64,000 bases of DNA from Imbricaverruca yamaguchii (Eukaryota; Arthropoda; Thecostraca; Neoverrucidae), in NCBI GenBank assembly GCA_034440575.1, contig JAOTOL010001546.1, forward strand, positions 376,001 through 440,000, written 5' to 3'. The notes under the pieces are model-generated. The model saw only the letters and a program-made list of their open reading frames with translations. It did not search any database and was not told where the DNA came from. Of this stretch, positions 1-10,727 are shown in pieces. Position 1 is the first letter of the stretch. Each line of letters opens with the position of its first letter. The position numbers and the translations under genes were made by a program.

Positions 1-261
1 ACACCAGCGCAACCGGTCAGCCTGCCAGCACGCCAGCGCAACCGGTCAGCCTGCCAGCACGCCAGCGCAACCGGTCAGCCTGCCAGCACGCCAGCGCAAC
101 CGGTCAGCCTGCCAGCACGCCAGCGCAACCGGTCAGCCTGCCAGCACGCCAGCGCAACCGGTCAGCCTGCCAGCACGCCAGCGCAACCGGTCAGCCTGCC
201 AGCACGCCAGCGCAACCGGTCAGCCTGCCAGCACGCCAGCGCAATCGGTCAGCCTGCCAGC
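1..261. repeat. 29-bp minisatellite, 9 copies, cut by window edge
   Basis: Nine head-to-tail 29-bp units, nearly identical, each containing caaccggtcagcctgccagc. The first and last units carry single-base changes. The array starts at base 1, so it probably continues to the left. No coding role is evident. Confidence 0.95.
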
Positions 262-1154
262 GCGTCAGCGTCCGGCACGCTCCCCAAAGGCCGCTAGGGA
301 AGGGTCGCGGGGACACGACCTGAGGTCAGCTGGGGCTGCGCTGCTGGCCTTGCAGACTACAAAACGATGTGTGTGTAGTATGAAGAACGCTAAGTTGTTT
401 TTGAAAAGGGTGCGGCTCCGGCAGAGGTGGAGTTCCTTGCAGCTGTCTGGTGGGCCTGCGTTTCACCCTCCCGGCATGTGGCCCTATGGCGTGATTCCCG
501 CCAACCAAATTGGTAGCGCTCGTACTTCCATGCATCTATGGAGGTATGGCTCCATGCAGTGGGCCTCACCAATAATTTTCCAAATGCCCCATCCATGAGC
601 TTCGGACTGGTCTCCGGAGTGCGCTCGACCTTTTTAAAGGTCATGCCGATTCGGACGAAGCTTGTGTGGTACGTGACACCCTGTGAATACGAGAAGAGCA
701 GCACCAAAACCGAATACTGCACCAGGTTTCTTGTGGAACGTTGGGCTCATTCCTGTTCAAGAGGGACGCTGCATTGCGGTTCACTGGATCCGACGTGACG
801 AGAGCCCTCTCCACCCGCCGAGGTCAGCCCATCCTGGGCCAGTCCCTGATGGCGACGCCACACGACGAACAGCCACCGCCGACCGATGGCGTGCGAAGCC
901 GCCGCTCTGGCGGAGAACAAACGGCCTGTCACACTGACGGGCCCAGAACTGATGCTCCGACAGACCACACCGACGTCCGCAAACAAAAACGCCTCTCAGC
1001 CCGACTGGTAGCCGAGGGTTTGCGCGCGGCTCAATCCCGCCCCTTCACCTCGGCGCGATGAATGCGTCTCGTCGGAAGTTCGGAGGCGGCGACAGCGGAG
1101 ACGGCCGACGGCCGTTCACGCTCCGACCACCGGAGGTGTGGAGCGCTCGACAGG
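262..1154. other. Single-copy GC-rich spacer, no gene recognised
   Basis: Several open frames of 60-110 codons overlap on both strands, and none has recognisable domains or a convincing start context. The stretch lies between two minisatellites. I see no repeat structure or RNA gene. Confidence 0.5.
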
Positions 1155-2200
1155 CGGCGCTGCGACCCTCTACCGCCGGCCACCTGAGGCGGGCGATCAA
1201 GTACGGCCGGCGCTGCGACCCTCTACCGCCGGCCACCTGAGGCGGGCGATCAAGTACGGCCGGCGCTGCGACCCTCTACCGCCGGCCACCTGAGCCGGGC
1301 GCTCAAGTACGGCCGGCGCTGCGACCCTCTGCCGCCGGCCACCTCAGGCGGGCGATCAAGTACGGCCGGCGCTGCGACCCTCTACCGCCGGCCACCTCAG
1401 GCGGGCGATCAGGTACGGCCGGCGCTGCGACCCTCTACCGCCAGCCACCTGAGGCGGGCGATCAAGTACGGCCGGCGCTGCGACCCTCTACCGCCGGCCA
1501 CCTGAGGCGGGCGATCAAGTACGGCCGGCGCTGCGACCCTCTACCGCCGGCCACCTGAGCCGGGCGCTCAAGTACGGCCGGCGCTGCGACCCTCTGCCGC
1601 CGGCCACCTCAGGCGGGCGATCAAGTACGGCCGGCGCTGCGACCCTCTACCGCCGGCCACCTGAGGCGGGCGATCAAGTACGGCCGGCGCTGCGACCCTC
1701 TACCGCCGGCCACCTCAGGCGGGCGATCAGGTACGGCCGGCGCTGCGACCCTCTACCGCCAGCCACCTGAGGCGGGCGATCAAGTACGGCCGGCGCTGCG
1801 ACCCTCTACCGCCGGCCACCTGAGCCGGGCGCTCAAGTACGGCCGGCGCTGCGACCCTCTGCCGCCGGCCACCTCAGGCGGGCGATCAAGTACGGCCGGC
1901 GCTGCGACCCTCTACCGCCGGCCACCTGAGGCGGGCGATCAAGTACGGCCGGCGCTGCGACCCTCTACCGCCGGCCACCTCAGGCGGGCGATCAGGTACG
2001 GCCGGCGCTGCGACCCTCTACCGCCAGCCACCTGAGGCGGGCGATCAAGTACGGCCGGCGCTGCGACCCTCTACCGCCGGCCACCTGAGGCGGGCGATCA
2101 GGTACGGCCGGCGCTGCGACCCTCTACCGCCGGCCACCTCAGGCGGGCGATCAAGTACGGCCGGCGCTGCGACCCTCTACCGCCGGCCACCTGAGCCGGG
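1155..2200. repeat. 53-bp minisatellite, about 20 copies, with higher-order pattern
   Basis: The unit is 53 bp, measured from recurrent cacctgaggcgggcgatcaa starts at 1186 and 1239. Units differ at diagnostic positions: gaggcgg/gagccgg/caggcgg, gatcaag/gctcaag/gatcagg, ctaccgcc/ctgccgcc and gccggcc/gccagcc. The variant order repeats every five units (265 bp) at 1557-1821 and 1822-2086. The last unit is truncated after gagccgggt. Confidence 0.95.
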
Positions 2201-4309
2201 TCGCCCCAGGACCACTTAGCTTCTGTACAAGTGATTACTTTTCAGGTTGTGAAATGGGAGCTGTATGGCCAATGCAGTGAATGCACCCATAAACTCCAAT
2301 AACTAACTAACTCAGGTTGCGAGCAAAATACGGCCAAAAAGGCTTTGAGTTAGGCAGCACAGCATAAAAAGAAATGCTAAAAAAAACAACTTAAAGTGAA
2401 ACATTACCTAACACAACTTAGCATTACCCACCTTTGTGGAAAAAAGTCAAAATATTAAATTATAACAATTTCAAACCATTTTTTTAAATTATCAAGCTTA
2501 AAAAGAAAACATAGTTCTTTGGAAGAAAAAATCCCAAATTTTTGAAAATTTGATTTTGGGGGAAATCGTTTAGTATTATTGTGCTTTAAAGCGGTAAAAA
2601 GAAGTTTTACATGCATTTGCATCCATAAAGCAAATGAATGGGTTACATTAGGTTAGTCTAGGTTAAGTTAGAAAATATCACAAACATTTTCCAAAAAATC
2701 AAATACAAATAAATCGCCTTTCTAAACATGGTATTATGAAGACGAATTCAACAACAAAGAAACCCTAATATGAATTTTCAAAAAATAGTAACCTGCTTGC
2801 ATAGACGGCTAGGCTGGGATGGGTTAGGTTACACTTTTTAATGGACTTCAAACATTACTTTTATGCTAACTGCTTTACCAAACTCCAAGCCCATTTTTTG
2901 GTGATATTTTGCTTCCATTTGAAAAAAAAAGTATTTTCAGAGGAAATAAGTGGTTACATCATGTTAAGCACATTGATATGGTTACATTGGATTAGAACAA
3001 GGAATTCCATGACATCAGAAATTGCAATTAAACTGCAAATTTAACTATTTTTCAAATACTTCGACATCTCAGGACAGAACTACTCCAAATATATAAAATA
3101 CAAACACGTGTTAACTTCTGAATATCATTCAAGGGGTACAGATGAATGGAGTGGAAGGGCCCCAATGGATTGTAATTGGGCCACATTTTATAGGGTACCT
3201 ACTATGTTAAAAGTTGAAATTATGGGGGGCAAAGCCAACATTGAGGGGGCACTTCCCCTCTCAAAAGTACATCAAGGAACACTCAACATGGGCGTTATTA
3301 TGTGTTATCAAAGTATTATTATTTGTACTAGTTGTATTACATTCGATATGTATTGGTTGACTTCTTTTCACCATTGTCACGATTGTCACAGCCTATGATA
3401 GTGCTGTAACATTATATTGTGTTCATGATCCATGTTTTCAAACAACTGCCGCCTGCAATTGCAAAGCAAACTATGTTATAATTCCATTAACTTGTCACCC
3501 ATGACGATTTTGATGCAATATTTCCAGAAGAAAACTCATTTGTTTTCAGTATTGGGAATGGCAATTCAGTTTCGCCAGTTTCTGCACTATTCCGGCTTCT
3601 GTTTGTCAAAACTCGGCGACGAAAAAACATATGCGCCCGGAGACGTGTCGGAAATTGTATTACAGCCAGCAGTCGGCGGTCGGGCAGCAAGCGGATGGCA
3701 GACGCGGCGCGGTGGTGACGAAACGTGCCGCCTCGATGCGGTCGCCTGCTGACGGACCGTTTCTGACAGCCAGCTGAGCTCTCGATCACGCAGCCGGCCA
3801 GTCGCCGATCAGCCAGCCGATGAATGGTTCATCCGTCGTCAGCTGATGAGTTGTTGACCTAACGCGATGTGAAAATCGCCGTTCACTCCATCGCCAACCA
3901 ATAGTAGCCGGCCAGACGTGTGAGAGTGACATGGTCATGGGCAAACATGCTATGCTGGTGATCAATATTTAGCCTTTTGTATTATTTAACAGCTGATAAG
4001 TCATCCGTCCATCAGCGACTGCACCGAACAGGTACATCGGTACCTATAGACTGAAGCCAAGGTGTTCGTATCATACACACCGCTTCAATTGGAAGAAAAC
4101 ATGTGAACGTGGAGATGCCCACTGGGTGCGTCTACTCCTGGTGGTGACAATTATGCGTGTCGCTAAGCAAATTGTCCGGCTCGTTGTCCAGAGGCCTTGG
4201 CTTATGAACATCAGCGGCTCCGCCTGACCCCGCTGCTGTTGAATAACCGATGTCTGGCTGGTGTCCGGCCGCGACACGTGCACACAATAAAACCGACATC
4301 GGGGGATTT
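2201..4309. other. AT-rich single-copy DNA, no gene recognised
   Basis: The composition drops sharply to AT-rich, with poly-A and poly-T runs, directly after the 53-bp array and rises again near 3600. Open frames are at most about 106 codons (for example 3108-3398 and 3432-3752, plus strand) and show no known domain. A few ggttag/taggtt words occur near 2640-2675 and 2815-2832. Confidence 0.5.
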
Positions 4310-4342
4310 CCAGTTTGCCTTATCGGGGATAAGGCAAACTGG
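4310..4342. repeat. Perfect hairpin palindrome, 15-bp arms, 3-nt loop
   Basis: The arm ccagtttgccttatc is followed by ggg and then its exact reverse complement gataaggcaaactgg. It lies 92 bp before a 24-bp minisatellite. It could form a cruciform or RNA hairpin. It has no terminator-like U tract and is not in a bacterial context. Confidence 0.9.
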
Positions 4343-4433
4343 CGGGGTTCCTGGTATCCTTATTGGACTTGATATCAGATCGGATATATTGAGTCATAAG
4401 GATGAATCGCACATATGTCGTCACTGCCATGTG

Positions 4434-4695
4434 CTGATGCCAGTGACCGACCATGGACTAATGCCAGCGTTCGACCATGGACTGATGCCATCACCGACCA
4501 TGGACTGATGCCAGCGATCGACCATGGACTGATGCCATCACCGACCATGGACTGATGCCAGCGATCGACCATGGACTGATGCCAGCGACCGACCATGGAC
4601 TGATGCCAGCGACCGACCATGGACTGATGCCAGCGACCGACCATGGACTGATGACAGCGACCGACCATGGACTGATGACAGCGACCGACCATGGA
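4434..4695. repeat. 24-bp minisatellite, 11 copies
   Basis: Eleven units of 24 bp (two are 23 bp), each containing gaccatggactgatg. The unit is a multiple of three and lacks stops, so it produces open frames on both strands (GLMPATDH on plus, HQSMVGRW on minus). Both are repeat shadows, not genes. Confidence 0.95.
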
Positions 4696-6282
4696 CTGAT
4701 GTCTCGTGTCTGGCTGTGCAGTTTCTCGAGTCGGTGTGTTCACTCGAGTCGGTGTGTTATGGGTTGATGTCTGTTTGTGAAGGTCGCGACTCGATGTGTT
4801 TGCATACATCCTGTATCACGGGCTGATGACTGGCTGTGTAGTTTCTCGAGTAGGTGTGTCCACTTACCTCACGTTCGCAAGCGAACACGCATGGCTGAGC
4901 TTGTGATACTTGGTGGACATAACAAAATATACGCCATGGTCTTGGCCCAACCGTAAGCAACGCAATGGGCATGAGCGGAGGATCTCAGCCAACGTTGGTG
5001 TGGAAAGAGGCGTTTTTGTGTCTTTTTTTCCTGTCAGTTCTGATAGGCCCATGCTAAACCTAAGCAGCATTGCACCTCCCCCATGGCGTTCCTCACCAAT
5101 GCAAGTAGGGATAGTTTGCACGAAGTTAGCTTACGGTTGCTGCTGCAGGAGGTTAGCCTATGTTTGCTGCCGTTTAAGATGTGGGTCATTGTGTGTGCGG
5201 TGGATCCCGGTGCTGTTCAGGGAGAGAGTGGTATGGGAACGGTCTGAGTGCCAAGTATTGGACAACCTCATGTTTATCGACGGCATGGACACTGCAGCAG
5301 CCAGGGTTGCACGTTTGAGTCGTGCCAATGCCAAGTTCTTTCAAGGTGCAAGAATGTATTTCACACTTCAGAAGATTTGGAAATGGGGACAATTTATAGG
5401 TAGAAAATATTAATTTAGCGCAAACCTCACACAAACTTGGGATTTTTCTCCATAAAACGTAGGGAAGATAAGCGTGGTAAAACAACACATTTTATTTGAA
5501 TCAAAGAAAAGAATGTTGCTTCCGTTTTTTTTCGTCGTGGTGAATTATGCCTGAGGCCATACCGCGGGTGCATTGTACGAGAATCATGCGGCATACGCGC
5601 TTCTGGACGTGGTCAGTGCCACCAGCAAGAATGATGGCCAAACACCTCAGAACCCCGGAATCGTTTGTGGTTACACATTCCAAGGCTAGCACAGTGCGTG
5701 ACCACTACGCAGGAAATGTTCCCAGAATGCCGGAACTTTTTTTCTGGGAAGTTGAGGGTTGATTTAAGAGCATTTTTACACGACCTGGTATCCACCCAAT
5801 GTAAGGAAGTTGTCATTAGTGATGCATTAGTCGAGTATAAATAGTAAGCAGAGGAATTTTGTTCATTATTATGATAAGCACAGTTTTAAGATATTCGTGT
5901 AATACCACCAAACGAACAACAAGCAAAAACGACAACGATATGCATAGTATACACGATATTGATCAACAGCAAGAGATCACAGATGGTGGTCTGTTCCTAC
6001 TCTCGCCACCTGGGTTTCGTCTGTAACCATTACTACCAGAGGGCTACGGAAGACGACCTAGAATTCAGTGACGACAGGTGGGATCGTCGACACCTCGGCA
6101 GTTGATGCTGAGCTGTACGCAGTCGGCTTCAGCGACGGTACGCCATTGAGCCGGGTTAATGCCTGTGCCGCTGATAGTACAGCATTGATCGTGGCGGTCA
6201 GCTCTCAGGTCCAAACAGGACCAGAGCGCGCCAGTACAACGGTCTGTCTGAACGATAGTCTGTGTCAGGAGAATGCATCGGC
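4696..6282. other. Single-copy spacer with minor short repeats
   Basis: Copies of ctcgagtcggtgtgtt and the related ctcgagtaggtgtgtc lie at about 4725-4860, apparently frayed repeats next to the 24-bp array. A 167-codon plus-strand frame (4910-5413) has no recognisable domain. Nothing else is supported. Confidence 0.45.
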
Positions 6283-6793
6283 GACTGTGCCCGGGGTCTG
6301 TGCCGGGGGCTGTGCCGGGGACTGTACCGGGGGCTGTGCCCGGGGCTGTGCCGGGGACTGTACCGGGGGCTGTGCCGGGGACTGTGCCGGGGGCTGTGCT
6401 GGGGGCTGTGCCGGGGACTGTACCGGTGGCTGTGCCCGGGGGGTGCGCCGGGGACTGTACGCGGGGGCTGTGCCGGGGACTGTGCCGGGGACTGTGCCCG
6501 GGGGCTGTGCCGGGGACTGTGCCGGGGACTGTGCCCGGGGGCTGTGCCCGGGGACTGTGCCGGGGACTATGCCGGGGACTGTGCCGGGGACTGTGCCGGG
6601 GACTGTGCCCGGGGGCTGTGCTGGGGGCTGTGCCGGGGGCTGTGCCGGGGACTGTACCGGGGACTGTGCCGGGGACTGTGCCCGGGGGCTGTGCCGGGGA
6701 CTGTGCCGGGGGCTGTGCTGGGGACTGTGCCGGGGGCTGTGCCGGGGACTGTGCCCGGGGGCTGTGCCGGGGACTGTGCTGGGGCTCTGTGCC
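6283..6793. repeat. 12-bp G-rich minisatellite, about 42 copies
   Basis: Variants of the 12-mer ggggactgtgcc (ggggctgtgccg, tgtgcccgggg) run for about 510 bp. All three plus frames and one minus frame stay open, giving CAGDCAGG-, LCRGLCRG- and [12 protein letters not shown] strings. This is what a stop-free 12-mer does and is not evidence of a gene. Regular GGGG runs on the plus strand give G-quadruplex potential. Confidence 0.95.
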
Positions 6794-8450
6794 ATTACTG
6801 CAGCATGGGCTGCGCTAGGGTGGTGGTGGATCGGTGTTTAGTGGCGCGTCGACTGCAAATGTCATTTTGCGCCCATAACTGTGTTTTTAGATAATCTACC
6901 ATGCTCCTACAGTAGTCAGAAGTTAATCATCTTGAGGGGCGGCGATATACGACATCAAATCGGGCCTGTTGAAGGAAGGTAAAAATGTATCCAGACCAGA
7001 CGATGCAACCCCAGAGTCGTTGCTTAGTAGCATTGGTAAAGTGTCGATGTTTACCCGTCCTAAAAGCTGGCGTCTGAGAGGTTCCAGCAGTACACAGTCT
7101 ACTAAGACTTGATGCACGGCAATCGGGTCCGAACAGCGTGGACCTAAATGTTGGTCATCGCCGGTCAGCATATAGCTGTGTGTCGCGAATCTGCGCTAGG
7201 GTTCCATACCAGGGATTGTGCTAGGACTTTATACCACTGATTCCATCCAGGGTTGCGCAACAGTTTTGCACCATGGATGGTATTATGGACTGCGTCATGA
7301 GTTTATGCCACTGATTCTGCCAGGGACTTCGCCAGGGGTCTGTACCTGAGACTGCACAAAAGGCCGCGTCAAGATTCTGTATAGCGAGCAGTCTGAAGGA
7401 CTGTCCCGTCGTTTTATGCCAGTGACTGTACTATTGACTATCACGAACTGAACTGAACTGTCCTGTCGCGATACGAGAACTGCGGCGGCGGCTACGCTTT
7501 TGTCATTATTAATTTGCATATCGCTCGGAAAGGTGTCCCAGGTCAAACACTATGTGTGTCTACACCGCTCTAATAATAGCTGGATGTGTAGTTTTACATG
7601 CGTAGTAATCATTTTATTGAATGGGTGATTGATTCTCCTACCAGGCACTATGCCGGGTACTGTACTCGTGCTCCACATGGTACATCTGCTAGGGTACCTG
7701 GAGTCGCATCGGGTTCCTCCCGTAATCCTCTGTACCAGGGTTCTGCACCACAATTATACCGACACTCCTTACCAGCACTCTGTGCCAGAAGCACTGATGG
7801 ACACCTCTCCTCGAACTTGGAAGGTTCACAGTGAGTTGTGGGAAGGGAATATCCTGCATACACCTTGGCCCAATATGCAGCTTACTTCAAGTAGGAGTGT
7901 GGATCCAGGAGCCGTCCCCCTCCCTCAGCCTCCACCAGTGGCTATAAGTGGGTACAGTGATTGCGAATGATTGTGAGGCCGTGTCAGCTGGACGGAGCAG
8001 GGCCGCCGCTATCGCTCCGACGACCGGGGAACACCGCTTCAGTAACGATCATCGATTGGAATCGTGAATAATCAGCTGGATTGGGACCGTGAATAATCAG
8101 CCGGAATGGAATCGATGGTGCGTCCCGGCCATCGCCACGCGCCGCCGCCAATGTGTGGCTGTCAGCTGAGTAGAAGAGCTGGACACCTGAGATCAAGAGG
8201 AGGCCGGCTGGCGGAGGGAGATAGGGAGGGGGTGAGGGGGTGAGAGACCGGGAGAGAGAGAGCCAAGAGACAGAGATAAGACAGAGAGGAGACAGCGAGG
8301 AGACAAATAATGAGAAGAGCCCCTGCCCGGTGCTGAAAGCAATGCGTAATCTGAAAATCACACTGTGTTTCAAAAGTTCGTTATCGCCTGTTTACGTTTT
8401 GAAGGCTGTTTGCTAGACGACGCTGAGGGCTTTTTACATACCGTAGCATG
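6794..8450. other. Single-copy spacer, includes eroded 12-mer and purine-rich tract
   Basis: The stretch includes the eroded repeat at 7190-7800 and a purine-rich GA tract at about 8210-8310. Two short repeats containing gtgaataatcagc lie at 8063-8105. Open frames such as 7984-8373 (minus, 129 codons) reflect the GA tract. No gene is supported. Confidence 0.45.
7190..7800. repeat. Strongly eroded 12-bp-type minisatellite
   Basis: Phrases such as ccagggattgtgctagg, ccagggacttcgccagggg, ccaggcactatgccggg and ccagggttctgcacc recur with spacing near 12 bp or its multiples. They resemble the intact ccggggactgtgcc unit at 6283-6793 but carry many substitutions. I infer an old, mutated extension of the same array. 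Confidence 0.6.
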
Positions 8451-8464
8451 GTTGCCATGGCAAC
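8451..8464. promoter_or_regulatory. Perfect RFX X-box palindrome
   Basis: GTTGCCATGGCAAC is a perfect 14-bp palindrome and fits the RFX-factor X-box consensus GTNRCC-N(0-3)-RGYAAC. RFX sites of this type drive cilia genes in animals. An E-box CACGTG follows at 8469-8474. No ciliary gene is visible nearby, so function is unproven. Confidence 0.45.
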
Positions 8465-8584
8465 TGGTCACGTGCTCCATGGTTCAACTTCCTCGGGGGA
8501 AATATGGTATAGTTGCTAAGTTTGCTTTTCTGCTGCGTGCTTCATTGCGGATTTGCGGGTGTCTCCCGAGCGGGTACGTTCCGT

Positions 8585-9245
8585 GAGTCTGCTCGGGGGT
8601 GGGCCATCCGAATGGTTGATGCTGGACGTAACCAGCGGGAAGCCGCAAAACGGTTGTCACTGTCTCAGCGCGCAGTCAATAATTGCTCGCGGGGGCCTCC
8701 GAGGGACGAATCCTTGAAAGGCCGACATCGCTCAGACCGTTCCCTACACTGGGAGGGGGGGGGTCTCATAAAATCCCGGCTGGCGCCGAGATTGTATTCC
8801 CCAAGAGTTTTAAAAGGAGGCCAACGCGTACACAAACTTTCAGCCAACCTAGCCGGGGAGGGCTATCGGGGCCACCGTTCAACGGTATGTGAAGAAGCCA
8901 CTTGGATCAATGGCCTACCGGCGGCCACAGCAGCTTAAACTATCGAGGAAAAAAAACAGCGAAAAAGATAGTTCGGTTGTGCAATAATCTCCCTAATTGA
9001 ATGGCCAATCAAGTTGGGCGATTCATGGCGAGCGACGAATCCGTCGTTTTAGCTGCAGCACACGCCAAACACTGAAACGATCGCGGTTGGGCAAACGAGG
9101 AGGCCCTCAACACCAGGTGCTGTAGTACCCGGGGAGCGTCATGGTGTGTGGGACCATGAGTGTCTGGGACTAACGTAACTACACGCTGCGCCCTGGAAGC
9201 GCTCTGTCAACACCGATTATCACATCAGCTAGACAGCTGAGAAAA
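8585..9245 (+). pseudogene. Decayed Tc1/mariner-type transposase
   Basis: An N-terminal helix-turn-helix-like segment reads GWAIRMVDAGRNQREAAKRL followed by SLSQRAVNN, in the style of Tc1 DNA-binding domains. Then comes ANLAGEGYRGHRSTVCEEA, matching the second HTH region, and after a frameshift LKLSRKKNSEKD. Further on, SDESV at about 9030-9046 fits the block with a catalytic aspartate. SVMVCGTMS, in another frame at about 9137-9165, fits the MVWG block, and RSVNTDYHIS follows at about 9200. Stops and frameshifts separate the blocks, so the gene is dead. Homology stops just before a 32-bp array. No clear terminal inverted repeats were found. Family assignment rests on the order of motifs, not on a search. 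Confidence 0.7.
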
Positions 9246-9320
9246 AAAACCTGTCCCCAGGTGTCTCCCACATCGCTAGCACCGGCTCAATCCTGCAGAA
9301 GAAAAAGGTGACCGGGCTGT

Positions 9321-10727
9321 CCATCTAACTGGTGACTAACGTGCAGCACTCTCCATCTAACTTGTGACTAGCGTGCCGGACTCTCCATCTAACTGGTGAC
9401 TAACGTGCCGCACTCTCCATCTAACTGGTGACTAACGTGCAGCACTCTCCATCTAACTGGTGACTAGCGTGCAGCACTCTCCATCTAACTGGTGACTAAC
9501 GTGCAGCACTCTCCATCTAACTGGTGACTAACGTGCGCACTCTCCATCTAACTGGTGACTAGCGTGCACTCTCCATCTAACTGGTGGACCATCTAACTGG
9601 TGCGTGCACTCTCCATCTAACTGGTGACTACGTGCAGCACTCTCCATCTAACTTGTGACTAGCGTGCCGGACTCTCCATCTAACTGGTGACTAACGTGCC
9701 GCACTCTCCATCTAACTGGTGACTAACGTGCAGCACTCTCCATCTAACTGGTGACTAGCGTGCAGCACTCTCCATCTAACTGGTGACTAACGTGCAGCAC
9801 TCTCCATCTAACTGGTGACTAGTGTGCAGCACTCTCCATCTAACTGGTGACTAACGTGCAGCACTCTCCATCTAACTGGTGACTAGCGTGCCGCACTCTC
9901 CATCTAACTTGTGACTAGCGTGCACCACTCTTCATCTAACTGGTGACTAGCGTGCAGCACTCTCCATCTAACTGGTGACTAGCGTGCATCACTCTCCATC
10001 TAAATGGTGACTACCGAGCCGCACTCTCCATCTAACTGGTGACTAACATGCAGCACTCTCCATCTAACTGGTGACTAGCGTGCCGCATTCTCCATCTAAC
10101 CTGTGACTAGCGAACCTCACTCTCCATCTAACTGGTGACTAGCGTGCAGCACTCTCCATCTAACTGGTGACTAGCGTGCCGCACTCTCCATCTAACTGGT
10201 GACTAACGTGCCGCACTCTCCATCTAACTGGTGACTAGCGTGCCGCACTCTCCATCTAACTGGTGACTAGCGTGCCGCACTCTCCATCTAACTGGTGACT
10301 AGCGTGCAGCACTCTCCATCTAACTGGTGACTAGCGTGCCGCACTCTCCATCTAACTGGTGACTAGCGAGCCGCACTCTCCATCTAACTGGTGACTAACG
10401 TGCAGCACTCTCCATCTAACTGGTAACTAGCGTGCAGCACTCCCCATCTAACTGGTGACTAACGTGCCACACTCTCCATCTAACTGGTGACTAACGTGCC
10501 ACACTCTCCATCTAACTGGTGACTAACGTGCCACACTCTCCATCTAACTGGTGACTAACGTGCCACACTCTCCATCTAACTTGTGACTAGCGAGCCACAC
10601 TCTCCATCTAACTGGTGACTAACGTGCCACACTCTCCATCTAACTTGTGACTAGCGAGCCACACTCTCCATCTAACTTGTGACTAGCGAGCCACACTCCC
10701 CATCTAACTGGTGACTAGCGTGCCACA
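9321..10727. repeat. 32-bp minisatellite, about 44 copies
   Basis: The unit is ctctccatctaactggtg plus a 14-bp gactaacgtgcagca-like segment. The period is 32 bp (starts at 9381 and 9413). Variants include ggtgacta/cttgtgacta, aacgtg/agcgtg, and cagcac/ccgcac/ccacac. Several units at about 9530-9640 carry deletions. The cca variants cluster at the right end (10465-10727), which suggests local unit homogenisation. Confidence 0.95.

Noticed and set aside
2640..2835. Interstitial TTAGG telomere repeats
   Set aside because: A few ggttag and taggtt words occur but never in clean tandem order. AT-rich chance matches are enough to explain them.
6273..6818. Elastin-like [11 protein letters not shown] protein
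   Set aside because: The string is a direct product of the 12-bp repeat. Other frames are open as well and there is no signal peptide.
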